The position numbers and the translations under genes are program-made. Below, one piece after another: positions 7,537-17,000 of a DNA stretch of 64,000 nt. Position 1 is the first letter of the stretch; every line of letters begins with the position of its first letter. This DNA comes from DASUNQ01 sp044866775 (GTDB taxonomy: Bacteria; Acidobacteriota; Thermoanaerobaculia; Multivoradales; UBA5704). The notes beneath the pieces were generated by a model. The model was not told where the DNA came from. It saw only the letters and a list, made by a program, of their open reading frames with translations, and made no database searches. The DNA is taken from positions 1 through 64,000 of the forward strand of contig JBIOUG010000083.1 of NCBI GenBank assembly GCA_044866775.1, read 5' to 3'.

Positions 7537-9579
7537 TCACTTGCGGGCGGTCTTCCGGGCCGCCGCGACGAGGGCCTTGGCGCGCGCGGGGTCCTCGAGA
7601 CCGAGCGCTTCGGCCACCTTCTTGGGGCTCGCCGCGGCCAGCGCCGCCGCATCCTCGATCCCCGCCGCCTCGAGCTTGCCGGCGCGGGCGGGGCCGATGC
7701 CCGCGACCTCGGTGAGCGGGACGCTGCTCCGCTGCGGCTCAGGGACCGGGGGCCGCTCCCGCGCCGTCTCGCCGCTCGGCGGAATGAACTCGCTCTGTGT
7801 CGTCTCGTCCCGCGGCCCCAGCGTGCCGCCGCCGCCGATGTCCTTGCCGGCGATGGCGAACCAGCAGACGCGGATCGCTCGCGGAGCCGTCTGCCGCGCG
7901 GACTCCGGCACGTAGATCTGGATGTGGAACTCGGTGGAACTCACGGTGGAGCTGTCGGGAACCAACGCCCGCAGGTAGATGGGCGGCTGGTCGATGTCGA
8001 AGCTCGAGCCGAAGGCGAAGAACGGCCCGTCCGTGACGCCGATGGCCCGCGGCTGCCGCTCGGCGCCCAGGTAGACGCAGAAAGGGGTGCGCGGCGCGAA
8101 GCCCGATTGCACGTTACGGTGCGTCGTGAGCGGGACGGTCAGCGGGATGTTGACGATGCCGACGTTGACGCCGCCGCCCGCGGTTCCGTCCTTGCCGTCT
8201 GCCCCGGCCGGTCCCTGCGGCCCCTGCGGTCCCTGTGGTCCCTGCAGGCCCTGGAGTCCCCGCGGCCCTTGCGTCCCCTGCGGTCCCTGCAGCCCCTGGA
8301 TTCCCTGGACTCCTTGGATTCCCTGCAGCCCCTGGCTTCCCTGCGGCCCCTCCGGCCCCTGCGGCCCGATCCGCCGCTCGGCGCAGGTCAGGAGGTCGAA
8401 GAGGAGGTCGTTGCCGTAGACGAACGACCGCTGCGGGAAGGGATCGAGCGTCTTGATCTCGAGCGCCGCGCCCGTGCCCTGGAGCGTGACGAGGGCCAGG
8501 GGGACGCAGTGATCGTCGCCGGCGCACTCGCGGCAGCGCGCCTCGTCGGAGGTGAAGAATGCCTCGACGATCCGCTCGGCCACCGGGCCGGCGACGACCT
8601 CGACGGTACTGGCCGGCTCCTTGAGGGGTGGGGCAGCCTCGCCGGCGACCGCGACCTGGGCGGTGATCGTGCCCTGCGCGCTCTCCGCCTGCAGCAGGTA
8701 GGTGGTGACGGCGGGGCCCGGGAAACCGGCCGCGAGGCTGAGGCTCACGCTCACCGTGCCGGCGCCCGACCCGGAGACGCGCCGCAGCTCGCTCGCGACC
8801 TCGATCCCGGTCTCGATCGCGGTCTCGGTCCCGGTTCCGGTCCCGGTTTGGGTCCCGGCGCCAGTGCCCGACCCGGGCACGGAGGGAGCCGATGCGGGGA
8901 CGGGCTTCAGCCCGCTCAAGGTCTCGGTCACGGTCACGGTGACCGCCCCCATCACGAAGGGGATCTGGATCTTCCGCTTGAGGCTCAGGCGCACCTCGAA
9001 CAGCTCGCCCCCGTTGACCCATCGCGGCGTCTCGCGGGTCAGCACCCAGGCGTCCGTCTCGACCAGGGTGGCCGTGCTCCGTGCGAGGGCGCAGGCGTCT
9101 CGCCGCGGCGGCGGCGGCGCGGCGGGGTCGACGGCGGTCAGCTCGAGCTTGTAGGTCTCGCGGACGCGGTTGTACTTGCAGGTCTCCTCGCAGCTCGAGT
9201 CGGCCGCCGGCACCGGGACCGCCTCGCGGGTGCACTCGTCGTAGGCGAGGCAGAGGCGGTAGCTCTTGGCCGGGTCGAGGTTGGCCTGCAGGCTGCTCAG
9301 CTCGACGGTCGCGTCCTCGTCGACGACGATCTCCCGCCCGCAGCAGTCGAGCGCGACGCCGGAGGTCACGCGGACGCCCAGCGCGCCGGTCTTGCTGGTG
9401 CGGAGGCCGCACAGCACTCCCGCTCCCAGAGCCAGGCGGTTCATCAGCCGGCGCTTCTCGTTGTGGAAGTCCTGCTCGTCTATGCAGTCGCGGCTGGTGA
9501 GCAGCTTGCCCGCGAAGTAGTGGTTCTTCTCCGGCGCCTTGAGCGCGCAGCCGGCGGCGGTCGGGGTCACAGTGGCCAT
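7537..9579 (-). CDS. eCIS structural protein with collagen-like and HhH regions
   Basis: A 680-residue protein. The N-terminus (NHYFAGKLLTSRD...EKRRLMNRLALGAGVLCGL) matches a conserved protein found beside eCIS baseplate genes. The middle has Thr/Gly-rich low-complexity sequence and a strand-rich domain. Next is a 21-triplet Gly-X-Y collagen-like rod, then a beta-rich tip domain. The C-terminus is a helix-hairpin-helix-like motif (LTEVAGIGPARAGKLEAAGI). The start overlaps the end of the preceding gpI-like gene by 13 nt, implying coupled translation. A fibre or baseplate-periphery role is likely from context. The HhH-like tail is unusual for a fibre. Confidence 0.75.
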   Translation of the reverse strand: MATVTPTAAGCALKAPEKNHYFAGKLLTSRDCIDEQDFHNEKRRLMNRLALGAGVLCGLRTSKTGALGVRVTSGVALDCCGREIVVDEDATVELSSLQANLDPAKSYRLCLAYDECTREAVPVPAADSSCEETCKYNRVRETYKLELTAVDPAAPPPPRRDACALARSTATLVETDAWVLTRETPRWVNGGELFEVRLSLKRKIQIPFVMGAVTVTVTETLSGLKPVPASAPSVPGSGTGAGTQTGTGTGTETAIETGIEVASELRRVSGSGAGTVSVSLSLAAGFPGPAVTTYLLQAESAQGTITAQVAVAGEAAPPLKEPASTVEVVAGPVAERIVEAFFTSDEARCRECAGDDHCVPLALVTLQGTGAALEIKTLDPFPQRSFVYGNDLLFDLLTCAERRIGPQGPEGPQGSQGLQGIQGVQGIQGLQGPQGTQGPRGLQGLQGPQGPQGPQGPAGADGKDGTAGGGVNVGIVNIPLTVPLTTHRNVQSGFAPRTPFCVYLGAERQPRAIGVTDGPFFAFGSSFDIDQPPIYLRALVPDSSTVSSTEFHIQIYVPESARQTAPRAIRVCWFAIAGKDIGGGGTLGPRDETTQSEFIPPSGETARERPPVPEPQRSSVPLTEVAGIGPARAGKLEAAGIEDAAALAAASPKKVAEALGLEDPARAKALVAAARKTARK
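8179..8367 (-). repeat. Collagen-like Gly-X-Y coding repeat
   Basis: Twenty-one uninterrupted Gly-X-Y triplets, mostly GPQ, GLQ and GIQ, encoded as imperfect 9-bp units inside the 7537-9579 gene. Trimeric collagen-like rods of this kind occur in phage and bacterial fibres. The codons vary, so it is a protein repeat under selection rather than a recent DNA slippage array. Confidence 0.95.
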
Positions 9580-11756
9580 CGCTCGTCTCCTTGTTCGGTT
9601 TCCTGCTCTGCCGGGGAGAGCCGCTGCGCGGCGGCGTCGAGGTAGCTGTCGCGCGTCAGGACGGCGCCGCTGTCGAGCCGCGGCGCGGGCCGGTTGAGGT
9701 AGGTGTTGACCTCGAGGTAGGTATGGCCGTCGAGCTGCGCCAGCGGCTCGAGGAGCCGCACTCCGGCGCAGGTGTGGGCGGGGCGCTCGGCGTCCACCAG
9801 GCGCTGGACGGCGCGCCGCTCCTCCTCGCTCCGCACCCGGGGCGGTGGGAGGAGGACGCAGAAGCAGTAGGGATCGGTGCCGTAGAGGCGCGCCAGGACG
9901 GAGCGCAGCTCGGGGTGCTCGGCGCACGCGAGCTGGAACTGCTCGACGATCAGCGGCCGGCGGCCGGTGAAGAGCTCGATCAGGTCCTGGAGGCCGGTGC
10001 GGGTGCCGCGCCGGCGGTAGAGCTCCGGCGCCCGGCGCAGCAGGGCGCGCAGCCGCTCCTCGGGCCAGGCCTCGTCGGGCGCCAGCGCCAGCCACGCGGC
10101 GAGCCAGCGCACGAAGCCGGACGGCGTGGCGGCGGGATCGAAGAGGCGCGGCAGCCGGTCGATCGTCCGCTCGATGTCGTCGAAGAGCGTCTCGAAGAGG
10201 GCGAGGAAGCGCTCGAGGAAGTCGCGGCCGGCCTCGTCCTCCTGGTAGACGGCGGGCAGGTAGCGCAGGTACGAGATGCGCGGGAACCAGGCCTCGGCGC
10301 TGCGCACCCGCGGCGCGTCGCCCCCCGCCGCCACCAGCTCGATGCGCAGGGCGAGATAGCGCCCGGGGCGACTCAGGATCAGCGCGTCCCGCGGGTTGAT
10401 CAGAGCCTCGGACCACCCGGCGTTGTCGAGGAGCCGCGCCTTCTCCTGCGGGTCGCCGGTCGGCTCGGCCAGCCGCTCCTCGTACTGCCGCCGCCTGGCC
10501 TCGGTGTCCAGCACCAGATACGAGACCCTCACCTGGGCGTGGCCGGGGAGCTCGACGCCCGGTAGCCGCAGTTTGTGCCAGCGCGTGCCCGCCTCCCGGC
10601 TGTCGAGCGGCGGCGAGTAGAAGACGCCGCGCGCCGGGCCCTCCGGGGTGCTCAGGGTCTCGCGCGGCAGGAGGACGACGAGGTGGTGTGTCCCGGCCTC
10701 CCGCCGGGTGCCGGGGTCGACCAGCAGGAGGCGCTTGCCGGCGTCCACCCCCAGCGCCACCACCGCGCCGCGGTAGCCGGTGACGGCGCCCAGGTAGCGG
10801 CCGTCGGCGGCGAAGCGATGGACGAAGCGGTCGTCCTCGGCGCCGGCCGGGAGCGTGCGGCGCCCGTCGCCGACGTAGAGGGTGCCGTCGCCGTCGATCG
10901 CCAGGCCGGCGGGGAGGATGCGGAAGCGCTCGCCGTCGTCGTCGCCCGGCGCCGGCCGCCGATCGGCGGGGAAGCTCCCCGCCACCGCACCCGCCAGGGT
11001 GAGGTGGAGGATGCGCCGGCGCGGGCGGTCGAGGACGAAGAGCGAGTCGTCCGGCGCCACGGCGAGGGCGAAGCGGAGGTGGATGTCCGCCACCGGCGTG
11101 GCCTCGGCGAGGGTCAGCTCGGCGGATTCGATGCGGCGCAGGAGGCGGCCGAGAGGGCCGAAGACCGCGATCGCCAGCCGGGCGCCCGCCGGCACGACGG
11201 CGGGCTGGCTGGAGGATGGGGCGGGGAGGTCGAGAGGGATCAGGGCGTAGAGGCGCCCGCGGCGGCGGTTCGTCGCGAGGTCGATGGGCAGGAACGGCAC
11301 GCCGAGGCCGAGGGGGTAACCCTGGCCGTCGTGGTCCGCGGTCGCGGACCAGAGGACGCGCCAGGCGCCCTCCTCCAGCGCCACGATGCGCTGCGCCGCC
11401 GCCTCGGGGTCGGCGACGAAGAGGGTTCCCGGGAGGTAGGCGACGGCGCGCGGACGCTCGAGGGTGAGGCCGGGCGCGGCGGTGCGCTCCAGCCGGTTGG
11501 CGCCGCCGTCGTAGTCGTAGAGGGCGCCGGTGGCGGCGGCGGCGAGGAAGGCCGAGCCCGGGCAGCGCCCCGGCGTCAGGTCCACGAAGCCGAGCGGGGC
11601 GCTCGCCGGCGGCGCATCGGCGCGGACGTGCTCGACGGCCGGCTCGAGCTCGAGCCCGGCATCGGAGGTGCGCAGGCGCCAGGCGAAGCCGCGGCGCCAG
11701 TCGGCGGCGCGGTTGAGCGCCAGGAAGGAAGGGCGCTCCGGCCCGCAGCCGGTCAT
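9567..11756 (-). CDS. eCIS tail protein: beta-propeller-like N-terminus plus gpI-like domain
   Basis: A 729-residue protein. Residues 1-450 look like an NHL/beta-propeller: repeated segments such as RAVAYLPGTLFVADP, LAVAPDDSLFVLDRPRRRI and LAIDGDGTLYVGDG. The C-terminal third matches the phage tail protein I family (Tail_P2_I, TIGR02242), with RYLPAVYQEDEAGRDFLERF, a helical linker and RRRGTRTGLQDLIELFTG. In contractile tails this protein sits at the baseplate edge and connects fibres. Its ATG overlaps the stop of the upstream baseplate gene (ATGA, 11753-11756). The propeller may be a receptor-binding or structural addition. Confidence 0.85.
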   Translation of the reverse strand: MTGCGPERPSFLALNRAADWRRGFAWRLRTSDAGLELEPAVEHVRADAPPASAPLGFVDLTPGRCPGSAFLAAAATGALYDYDGGANRLERTAAPGLTLERPRAVAYLPGTLFVADPEAAAQRIVALEEGAWRVLWSATADHDGQGYPLGLGVPFLPIDLATNRRRGRLYALIPLDLPAPSSSQPAVVPAGARLAIAVFGPLGRLLRRIESAELTLAEATPVADIHLRFALAVAPDDSLFVLDRPRRRILHLTLAGAVAGSFPADRRPAPGDDDGERFRILPAGLAIDGDGTLYVGDGRRTLPAGAEDDRFVHRFAADGRYLGAVTGYRGAVVALGVDAGKRLLLVDPGTRREAGTHHLVVLLPRETLSTPEGPARGVFYSPPLDSREAGTRWHKLRLPGVELPGHAQVRVSYLVLDTEARRRQYEERLAEPTGDPQEKARLLDNAGWSEALINPRDALILSRPGRYLALRIELVAAGGDAPRVRSAEAWFPRISYLRYLPAVYQEDEAGRDFLERFLALFETLFDDIERTIDRLPRLFDPAATPSGFVRWLAAWLALAPDEAWPEERLRALLRRAPELYRRRGTRTGLQDLIELFTGRRPLIVEQFQLACAEHPELRSVLARLYGTDPYCFCVLLPPPRVRSEEERRAVQRLVDAERPAHTCAGVRLLEPLAQLDGHTYLEVNTYLNRPAPRLDSGAVLTRDSYLDAAAQRLSPAEQETEQGDERWPL

Positions 11757-14038
11757 GGCGCACCACGCGGCGCGGCGCACCGCACCCGGCACAGGTCGTG
11801 GCGCTCGACGAAGCCGAGGCGATGGTCGCCGGCGCAGACCAGGCTGCGCGGCGGGATGAGGACGCTGCCGCGGGCGTCGCGGGTCACGCCCTCGCCCTCG
11901 GCCCGCAGCGCGACGCGCTCGACGCAGTCCACCCCCTCGACGTGCTCGAGGACCTCGTGGATCTCCGAGACGTAGACCGGCCGGCCGAAGGGCCAGCCGT
12001 CGCCGGCGGGGCCGCCGCGCAGCGGATGGAGGAAGCGGTCGAGCGCCGCCAGGGCGCGGCCGCGCACCGCCTCCCGGCCGGCGCCGGGGAGGAGCGCGAG
12101 GTCGGCCTCGACGCCGACCCGCACGTAGTCGGGGCCGACGACGTGGAGGCGGGTGGTGAGCAGGCGGTGGCGATCGAGGTGGCGGCAGACGGTGTGCAGG
12201 AAGCCGCGGTTCGGGGTGGGCTTGGCCGACTCGCTGTAGGGGACGACGACGACCGTGACCGCCGCCGGCGTCTGGCTCTGCGGATAGCCGGCGAGGGGCG
12301 GCGAGAAGAGCGGCAGCGACCAGGCGCGGGCGACGCGCAGGCCGGGGGTGGCCTTGGCCAGGGTCTCGAAGTCGGGGTCGGTGACCGCGCGCCACGGCGT
12401 GCGTAGCTCCTGCCGCAGGCGGACCTGCGCGTCCTCGAGGCTCTCCGGGTCGGCGCCGCCGCTCGCCGCCGCCGGCAGGGTGAGCGTCAACGTCTCGCTG
12501 CCGAGCGGAGACGGGTCCGCCACCAGCTCGACCGCGGCGCCGGCGGCGACGTTGCCGCGCCGCCCGCCGCCGAGGCGTAGGGCGAGGATGCGGAGGTTGT
12601 CGCCCGTCGCGGCGGGCAGCGGCAGCCCCTCACGCCCGTCGCCGAAGCGGATCTCGCCGCTCGCGGGGTCGAGCTGGAAGTGCGGCGAGCCGGGGCCCGA
12701 GGCGGCGAAGTCGTCCACCCTCTCCCAGTCGCGCCAGCTCCCGTCCGGGCCCTCGCGCACCTGCAGGCGCAGCTCGGCCACCGGCGTCTCGTCCAGGCGC
12801 AGCACCTGGTGCGGCAGCGCGTCGCCGCGGCCGAGGAGGCGGCGCGACGCGAAGGCCGGTAGGCAGGAGATCAGGCGGACGCCGCCCTTGCCCGCCGGCG
12901 GCGGCGCGGCGGCGAAGTGGATCTCGACGCCGTCGCTCGCGACCGTCACCCTGCCGCGGTCGCGCCAGAGGCCGTCGGCCTGGCGCACCTGCACCTGATG
13001 CCTGCCAGTGAGGGCGAGAGCGCTCGGGTCGGGCACCGGCAGGCTCGGTTCCCCGGTGGCGTCGAGCTCCAGCACCTCGCAGAGGGTCTCGCCTTCGACG
13101 GCCGGCACCGCCCCCAGGCGCACCGCCGTCAACCGCGGCGGCAGCTCGTAGCCGGGCTCGACGACCGTCGCCCGCAGCCAGAAGCGCTTGGCCGCCGGGT
13201 CGCGGGGCCGCGGCAGCGCGCTGCCGGCGATCTCGCGCATCCGCGCATCGCCGGGGCCGCGGCAGCGCAGGCGGCCGGAGAGCGCGAGCATGCGGGTCTC
13301 GTCCTCGCGCACCTCGAGCGGCCGCCAGTCGTCTTGCCCGGCGGGATCGCCGGCGCTCGCGGCGCCGTAGAACTCCCAGGCGAGGCTGGCCGAGGGCTCG
13401 ATCTCGGGCGGCTCGTCGCCGTGGGCGCCGCGCGCGACCGGGTCGCCGTCCGCGTCGCGGTAGTCCTCGAAGAGGGTGAAGTCGAGGCTCAGCTCGGCGG
13501 CCGGGAGGGCGGCGTCGAACCCGAGGTAGAGCCGGCTTCCCGCCTCGGCCTCCGCGCCGAAGGCGAAGAAGGAGAGGCCGGCGCCGGCGTGTGCGGCGGT
13601 CTCGTCCAGCAGACCGGCGCGCGAGGAGCTGACGATCTGGGCGAGCTTGACCGGGGCCACGGTGACGGACTCGGCGGTCTCGAAGCGGACGTCGCCGAGC
13701 CGCAGGCGGCTGCCGCGGGGCAGGCGCACCGGGGCCGGCGGCGGCGCGTCCGCGGCGCGGTCGGGGAAAGCGGCGGCGACCGTCGCCCGCGCCGGCAGCG
13801 CCGGGCGCGGCGGCACGCCGAGCAGGGCGAGGAAGGCGAGTCGGCTCTCGCTCCGCACCTGGTCGAGATAGAAGCGCTGCATCTCGGTGAGCCAGGCGAA
13901 GAGCTCGACCAGGGTGACGCCGGGGTCGTGCCGGTTGTGGTCGGTCCAGGCCGGAGCGCTCTGCGGCGCCCGGCGCAGGGCCTCCGCGACCATCTCCTCG
14001 AAGGTCCGGTCGTCCAGCACGGGCTTGGGCAGCGCCAT
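11753..14038 (-). CDS. eCIS baseplate J-like wedge protein (second copy)
   Basis: A 761-residue protein of the putative baseplate assembly family (TIGR02243; Afp12/Pvc12-like). The N-terminus has the helical start LDDRTFEEMVAEALRR followed by WTDHNRHDPGVTLVELFAWL, a strong family marker. The C-terminal half holds the Baseplate_J-like part, with DPDFETLAKATPGLRVARAW, the PNRGFLHTVCRHLDRHRLLTTRL segment and a final EVLEHVEGVDCVERV. It should form wedges of the baseplate with the 14053-17439 product. The gene follows that one after 14 nt. Confidence 0.88.
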   Translation of the reverse strand: MALPKPVLDDRTFEEMVAEALRRAPQSAPAWTDHNRHDPGVTLVELFAWLTEMQRFYLDQVRSESRLAFLALLGVPPRPALPARATVAAAFPDRAADAPPPAPVRLPRGSRLRLGDVRFETAESVTVAPVKLAQIVSSSRAGLLDETAAHAGAGLSFFAFGAEAEAGSRLYLGFDAALPAAELSLDFTLFEDYRDADGDPVARGAHGDEPPEIEPSASLAWEFYGAASAGDPAGQDDWRPLEVREDETRMLALSGRLRCRGPGDARMREIAGSALPRPRDPAAKRFWLRATVVEPGYELPPRLTAVRLGAVPAVEGETLCEVLELDATGEPSLPVPDPSALALTGRHQVQVRQADGLWRDRGRVTVASDGVEIHFAAAPPPAGKGGVRLISCLPAFASRRLLGRGDALPHQVLRLDETPVAELRLQVREGPDGSWRDWERVDDFAASGPGSPHFQLDPASGEIRFGDGREGLPLPAATGDNLRILALRLGGGRRGNVAAGAAVELVADPSPLGSETLTLTLPAAASGGADPESLEDAQVRLRQELRTPWRAVTDPDFETLAKATPGLRVARAWSLPLFSPPLAGYPQSQTPAAVTVVVVPYSESAKPTPNRGFLHTVCRHLDRHRLLTTRLHVVGPDYVRVGVEADLALLPGAGREAVRGRALAALDRFLHPLRGGPAGDGWPFGRPVYVSEIHEVLEHVEGVDCVERVALRAEGEGVTRDARGSVLIPPRSLVCAGDHRLGFVERHDLCRVRCAAPRGAP

Positions 14039-14052
14039 CTCGCGGTCTCCCC

Positions 14053-17000
14053 CTAGCCGGGCAGCCGGCTCTGTAGCCGGTGATCGCCGCTATAGGCCAG
14101 CGCGTAGTCGGGAAGGGTGGCGTCCAGCGGGCGGTCGGGCGTGATGTCGATGGGCGCGCCGAGCGGCTGGCCGGCGGGTCCCACCGGCTGCAGCGTCGCG
14201 GCCAGCGCCGCCACGTGGTCGACGCCCGGCACGCCCTCCAGCTCGGCGTAGAAGTCCGAGAGGCAGGGCAGCCGCCCGAACTCCCAGCCGCGGCCCTGGT
14301 AGCCGCCGGTGAGTGGGTGGAGGAACTCGGCGAGGGCGCGGGAGGCCGCGATCTCCGCCGCCGGCGCCTGGTCGGCCGTCACCGGGACCAGCTCGGCGGT
14401 GACCCGCACCTCGACGTAGGCGGGGCCGATCACCCGCACCCGCCGCGGGAAGGCAACGACGTTGGGAGCGCGCTGGCGCAGGAAGCGCTCGACCCGCTGG
14501 CGCAGCCCCGGCGTCGGGAAGGGGCGGGGCTCCCGGCTCTCGGGCACGATGACCACGGTCACCCAGCCCGAGGTCTCGCGGCCGGCCTCGTCGAAGCGCG
14601 GCAGACAGCGGGCGCGGGCCACGGCGGGAGATGCCTCGCGGGCGAGCGCCTCGAAGTCGGCGCGAGAGACCGCCCGGCCGCGGTGGCGCAGCGCCTCCGG
14701 CGCCCGCTCGAGCAGGCGCGGCAGCGGCTCGGTGTCGGCGCCGCCCGTGGCCGCCAGGGTGTTGATCGTCGCATCGACCAGCGGGATCGTGGTGCGCAGG
14801 GCGGTGATCGTGCCGGCGGCCACGTTGCCGCGCGCCCCGCCGCCGGCGCGGTAGGTGAGGCGCACGTTGTCGCGCCCGAGCGGGGCGACGCGGCCGCGGT
14901 CGCCGTCCCCCAGCTCGATCTCGCCGGCGGCGCGGTCGATCGAGTAGACGCGGTCGCCGGGCCCGGCCAGGGCCAGGTCCTCGACCGGCCGCCAGAGGAC
15001 CTCGAAGGCGAGCGCGCGCCCGCGCTCGTCGCTCCGCTGGCGCACGCGGGCGTCGGGCCGCGCCGCGAGGGCCGCCCGCTCGCCGTCGGCGAGGGTGCCC
15101 AGCTCGTCGATCCACAGCTCCTCGGCGGCGACCGGCGCCCTGGCGGTGGCGAAGCGCTGGCGCGCGAGGCCGGTGCCCGAGCCCAGGACCTCCGCTGCGA
15201 TCGTCTCCCCCTGCACCGCCCAGGCGGTGTTGGGGAAGAGACCGCGCAGGCGCGGCGCCGGCGGCACGCCGCGGACGGCAGTGGAGACCAGCGACGGATG
15301 CGGCAGGTTGCGCAAGGCGTCGATCCGCGGGTCGCGCTGCGCGCAGGGGGCCGGTCGGGGCGGGCAGCCGCCGGCCGGCGCCGGCGCGGGTGCCGGCGCC
15401 ACGATGCGCCGCGCCACGGCGTCCGCGGCGATGTCGCCGGCGGCGGCGACGTCGAAGGTCGGAACGGTCGGGCGTGTGGGACGCCCGGGCGGCGCCGGAG
15501 CCTCCGGGAACGGGGTGAACGGGAGGAACGGAAGAAAGGGGAGGAACGGGAACGCGCCGAAGGGCGTCCGCGGTCGCGGGCGGAAGCGGTCGTCGACGTC
15601 CACGGCGCGGATCCACCAGCCGTCGAGGCCGAAGCGGCGCTCCGCCGCCAGGTCCGGCGGCGCGAAGAACTGCACCGCGCCGCTCTCGGTGAGCCCGCGC
15701 GTCTCGTCGACGACCTCCAGTCGCGCCCACTCGGCGCCGGCGTCGCCCGGACGCCGGCGCCGGTACTGCCAGGCGATGCGCGGCCGGCTCTGCTCGCTCA
15801 CCTCCTGCTCGTCGAGGGCGAAGAACAGGCTCAGGGGGCCCTTCGCGAGCGGGCGGTCGAAGCCGAGGTGGAGGGCCGGCGGCTCGGCGTCGAGGGGCAC
15901 GAAGGGGCGCAGGAGGGCGGTGCCGTCCCAGGGCCGGAGGTCGAGGTTGTTGTCGGTCAGCACCGCCGCGAGCGGCACCGCAGCGGGGTCGTAGGCGATG
16001 CGCAGGGAGGTGACGACCGGCGGGTGGATGTGCTTCGTCTCGACGGTCACCACGCCGCTCGCGAGCGTGAACGTCTCCCGGCCGTAATCGCCGCTGGTGA
16101 TGCGGACGCGAATCCAGCGGTTCTCCTGGCCGAGCACCTCGACCGGCTGGAGGTCGGCCGGGCAGGGGAACGTGATCTGCCGGTCGTTCCCGGCGAGCGA
16201 GAAGTTGTTCGTCGCGTCCGCCAGGCCCGGGATGGCGCGCCAGCCCTTGCCGTCCCAGTACTCCCAGGCGAGGACGAGGTCCGGGGAAGGCTTCGCGGCA
16301 GCCGGCGGTGGTGGTATCGCCGGCGGTGGGCTCAGCGGTGACTCCGGCAGGTTCGGGTCCACCTTGAGCGACACGCGCAGGGTGATCGTGGCGCCCTGCT
16401 TCGAGAACGCCTCGCCGCTCGCCAGGTAGAAGGTGTCGGCGAGCCGCGGGCGCTGGCCGAAGGGGTAGAAGGCGAGGGGCGCCGGCGTCGCCCCGAGAGC
16501 CAAGAGCTGCAGCTCGACGTCATTGGCGAAGGCGAGGTCGGGCGGCACGCCGTCGGCCGCCAGCGGCTTCACGGCCGCCGCGAGCGACGTGATCGCGACG
16601 CCGCTCAGCGCGGCGATGCCGCCCGCCCTCACCCGGCAGCGGATCCAGCGGCTCGTGACCCCGCCGATCTCGAGCTCGGCGATCGCGCCGGGCTGGCCCT
16701 TGCTCAGGACCAGCTTGTTCTGGGGGGAGCGGGCCGCGCCGAGCGGGCGCCAGTCGGGGACCTTGACGGTCTCGCCGCCGCGGATCTCCTCCGTCTCACC
16801 GGCGAAGTACTCCCAGACCACCGGGAAGGGCGGCAGGAGTCGGGGGTCGAAGGGATCGACGTGCAGCGTGATCTGCACCCGCTCCTTGACCGCGAAGAGG
16901 GTCGGATGCCCGAGGTAGAGCGCGTGCCCCTGCAGGTCCAGCCCCGCCTCGCCGGCGAAGAGGACGGCGGTGCCGCCGGCCGCGAGAGCCGGGAGGTGGT

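Noticed and set aside
8179..8367. CRISPR-like or tandem DNA repeat
   Set aside because: Units are 9 bp, imperfect and encode Gly-X-Y triplets in frame. There are no spacers.
4224..9645. Plus-strand open frames of 1163 and 981 codons opposite the cargo and collagen-like genes
   Set aside because: Both are antisense to well-supported genes and composed of Arg/Gly/Leu filler without domains.
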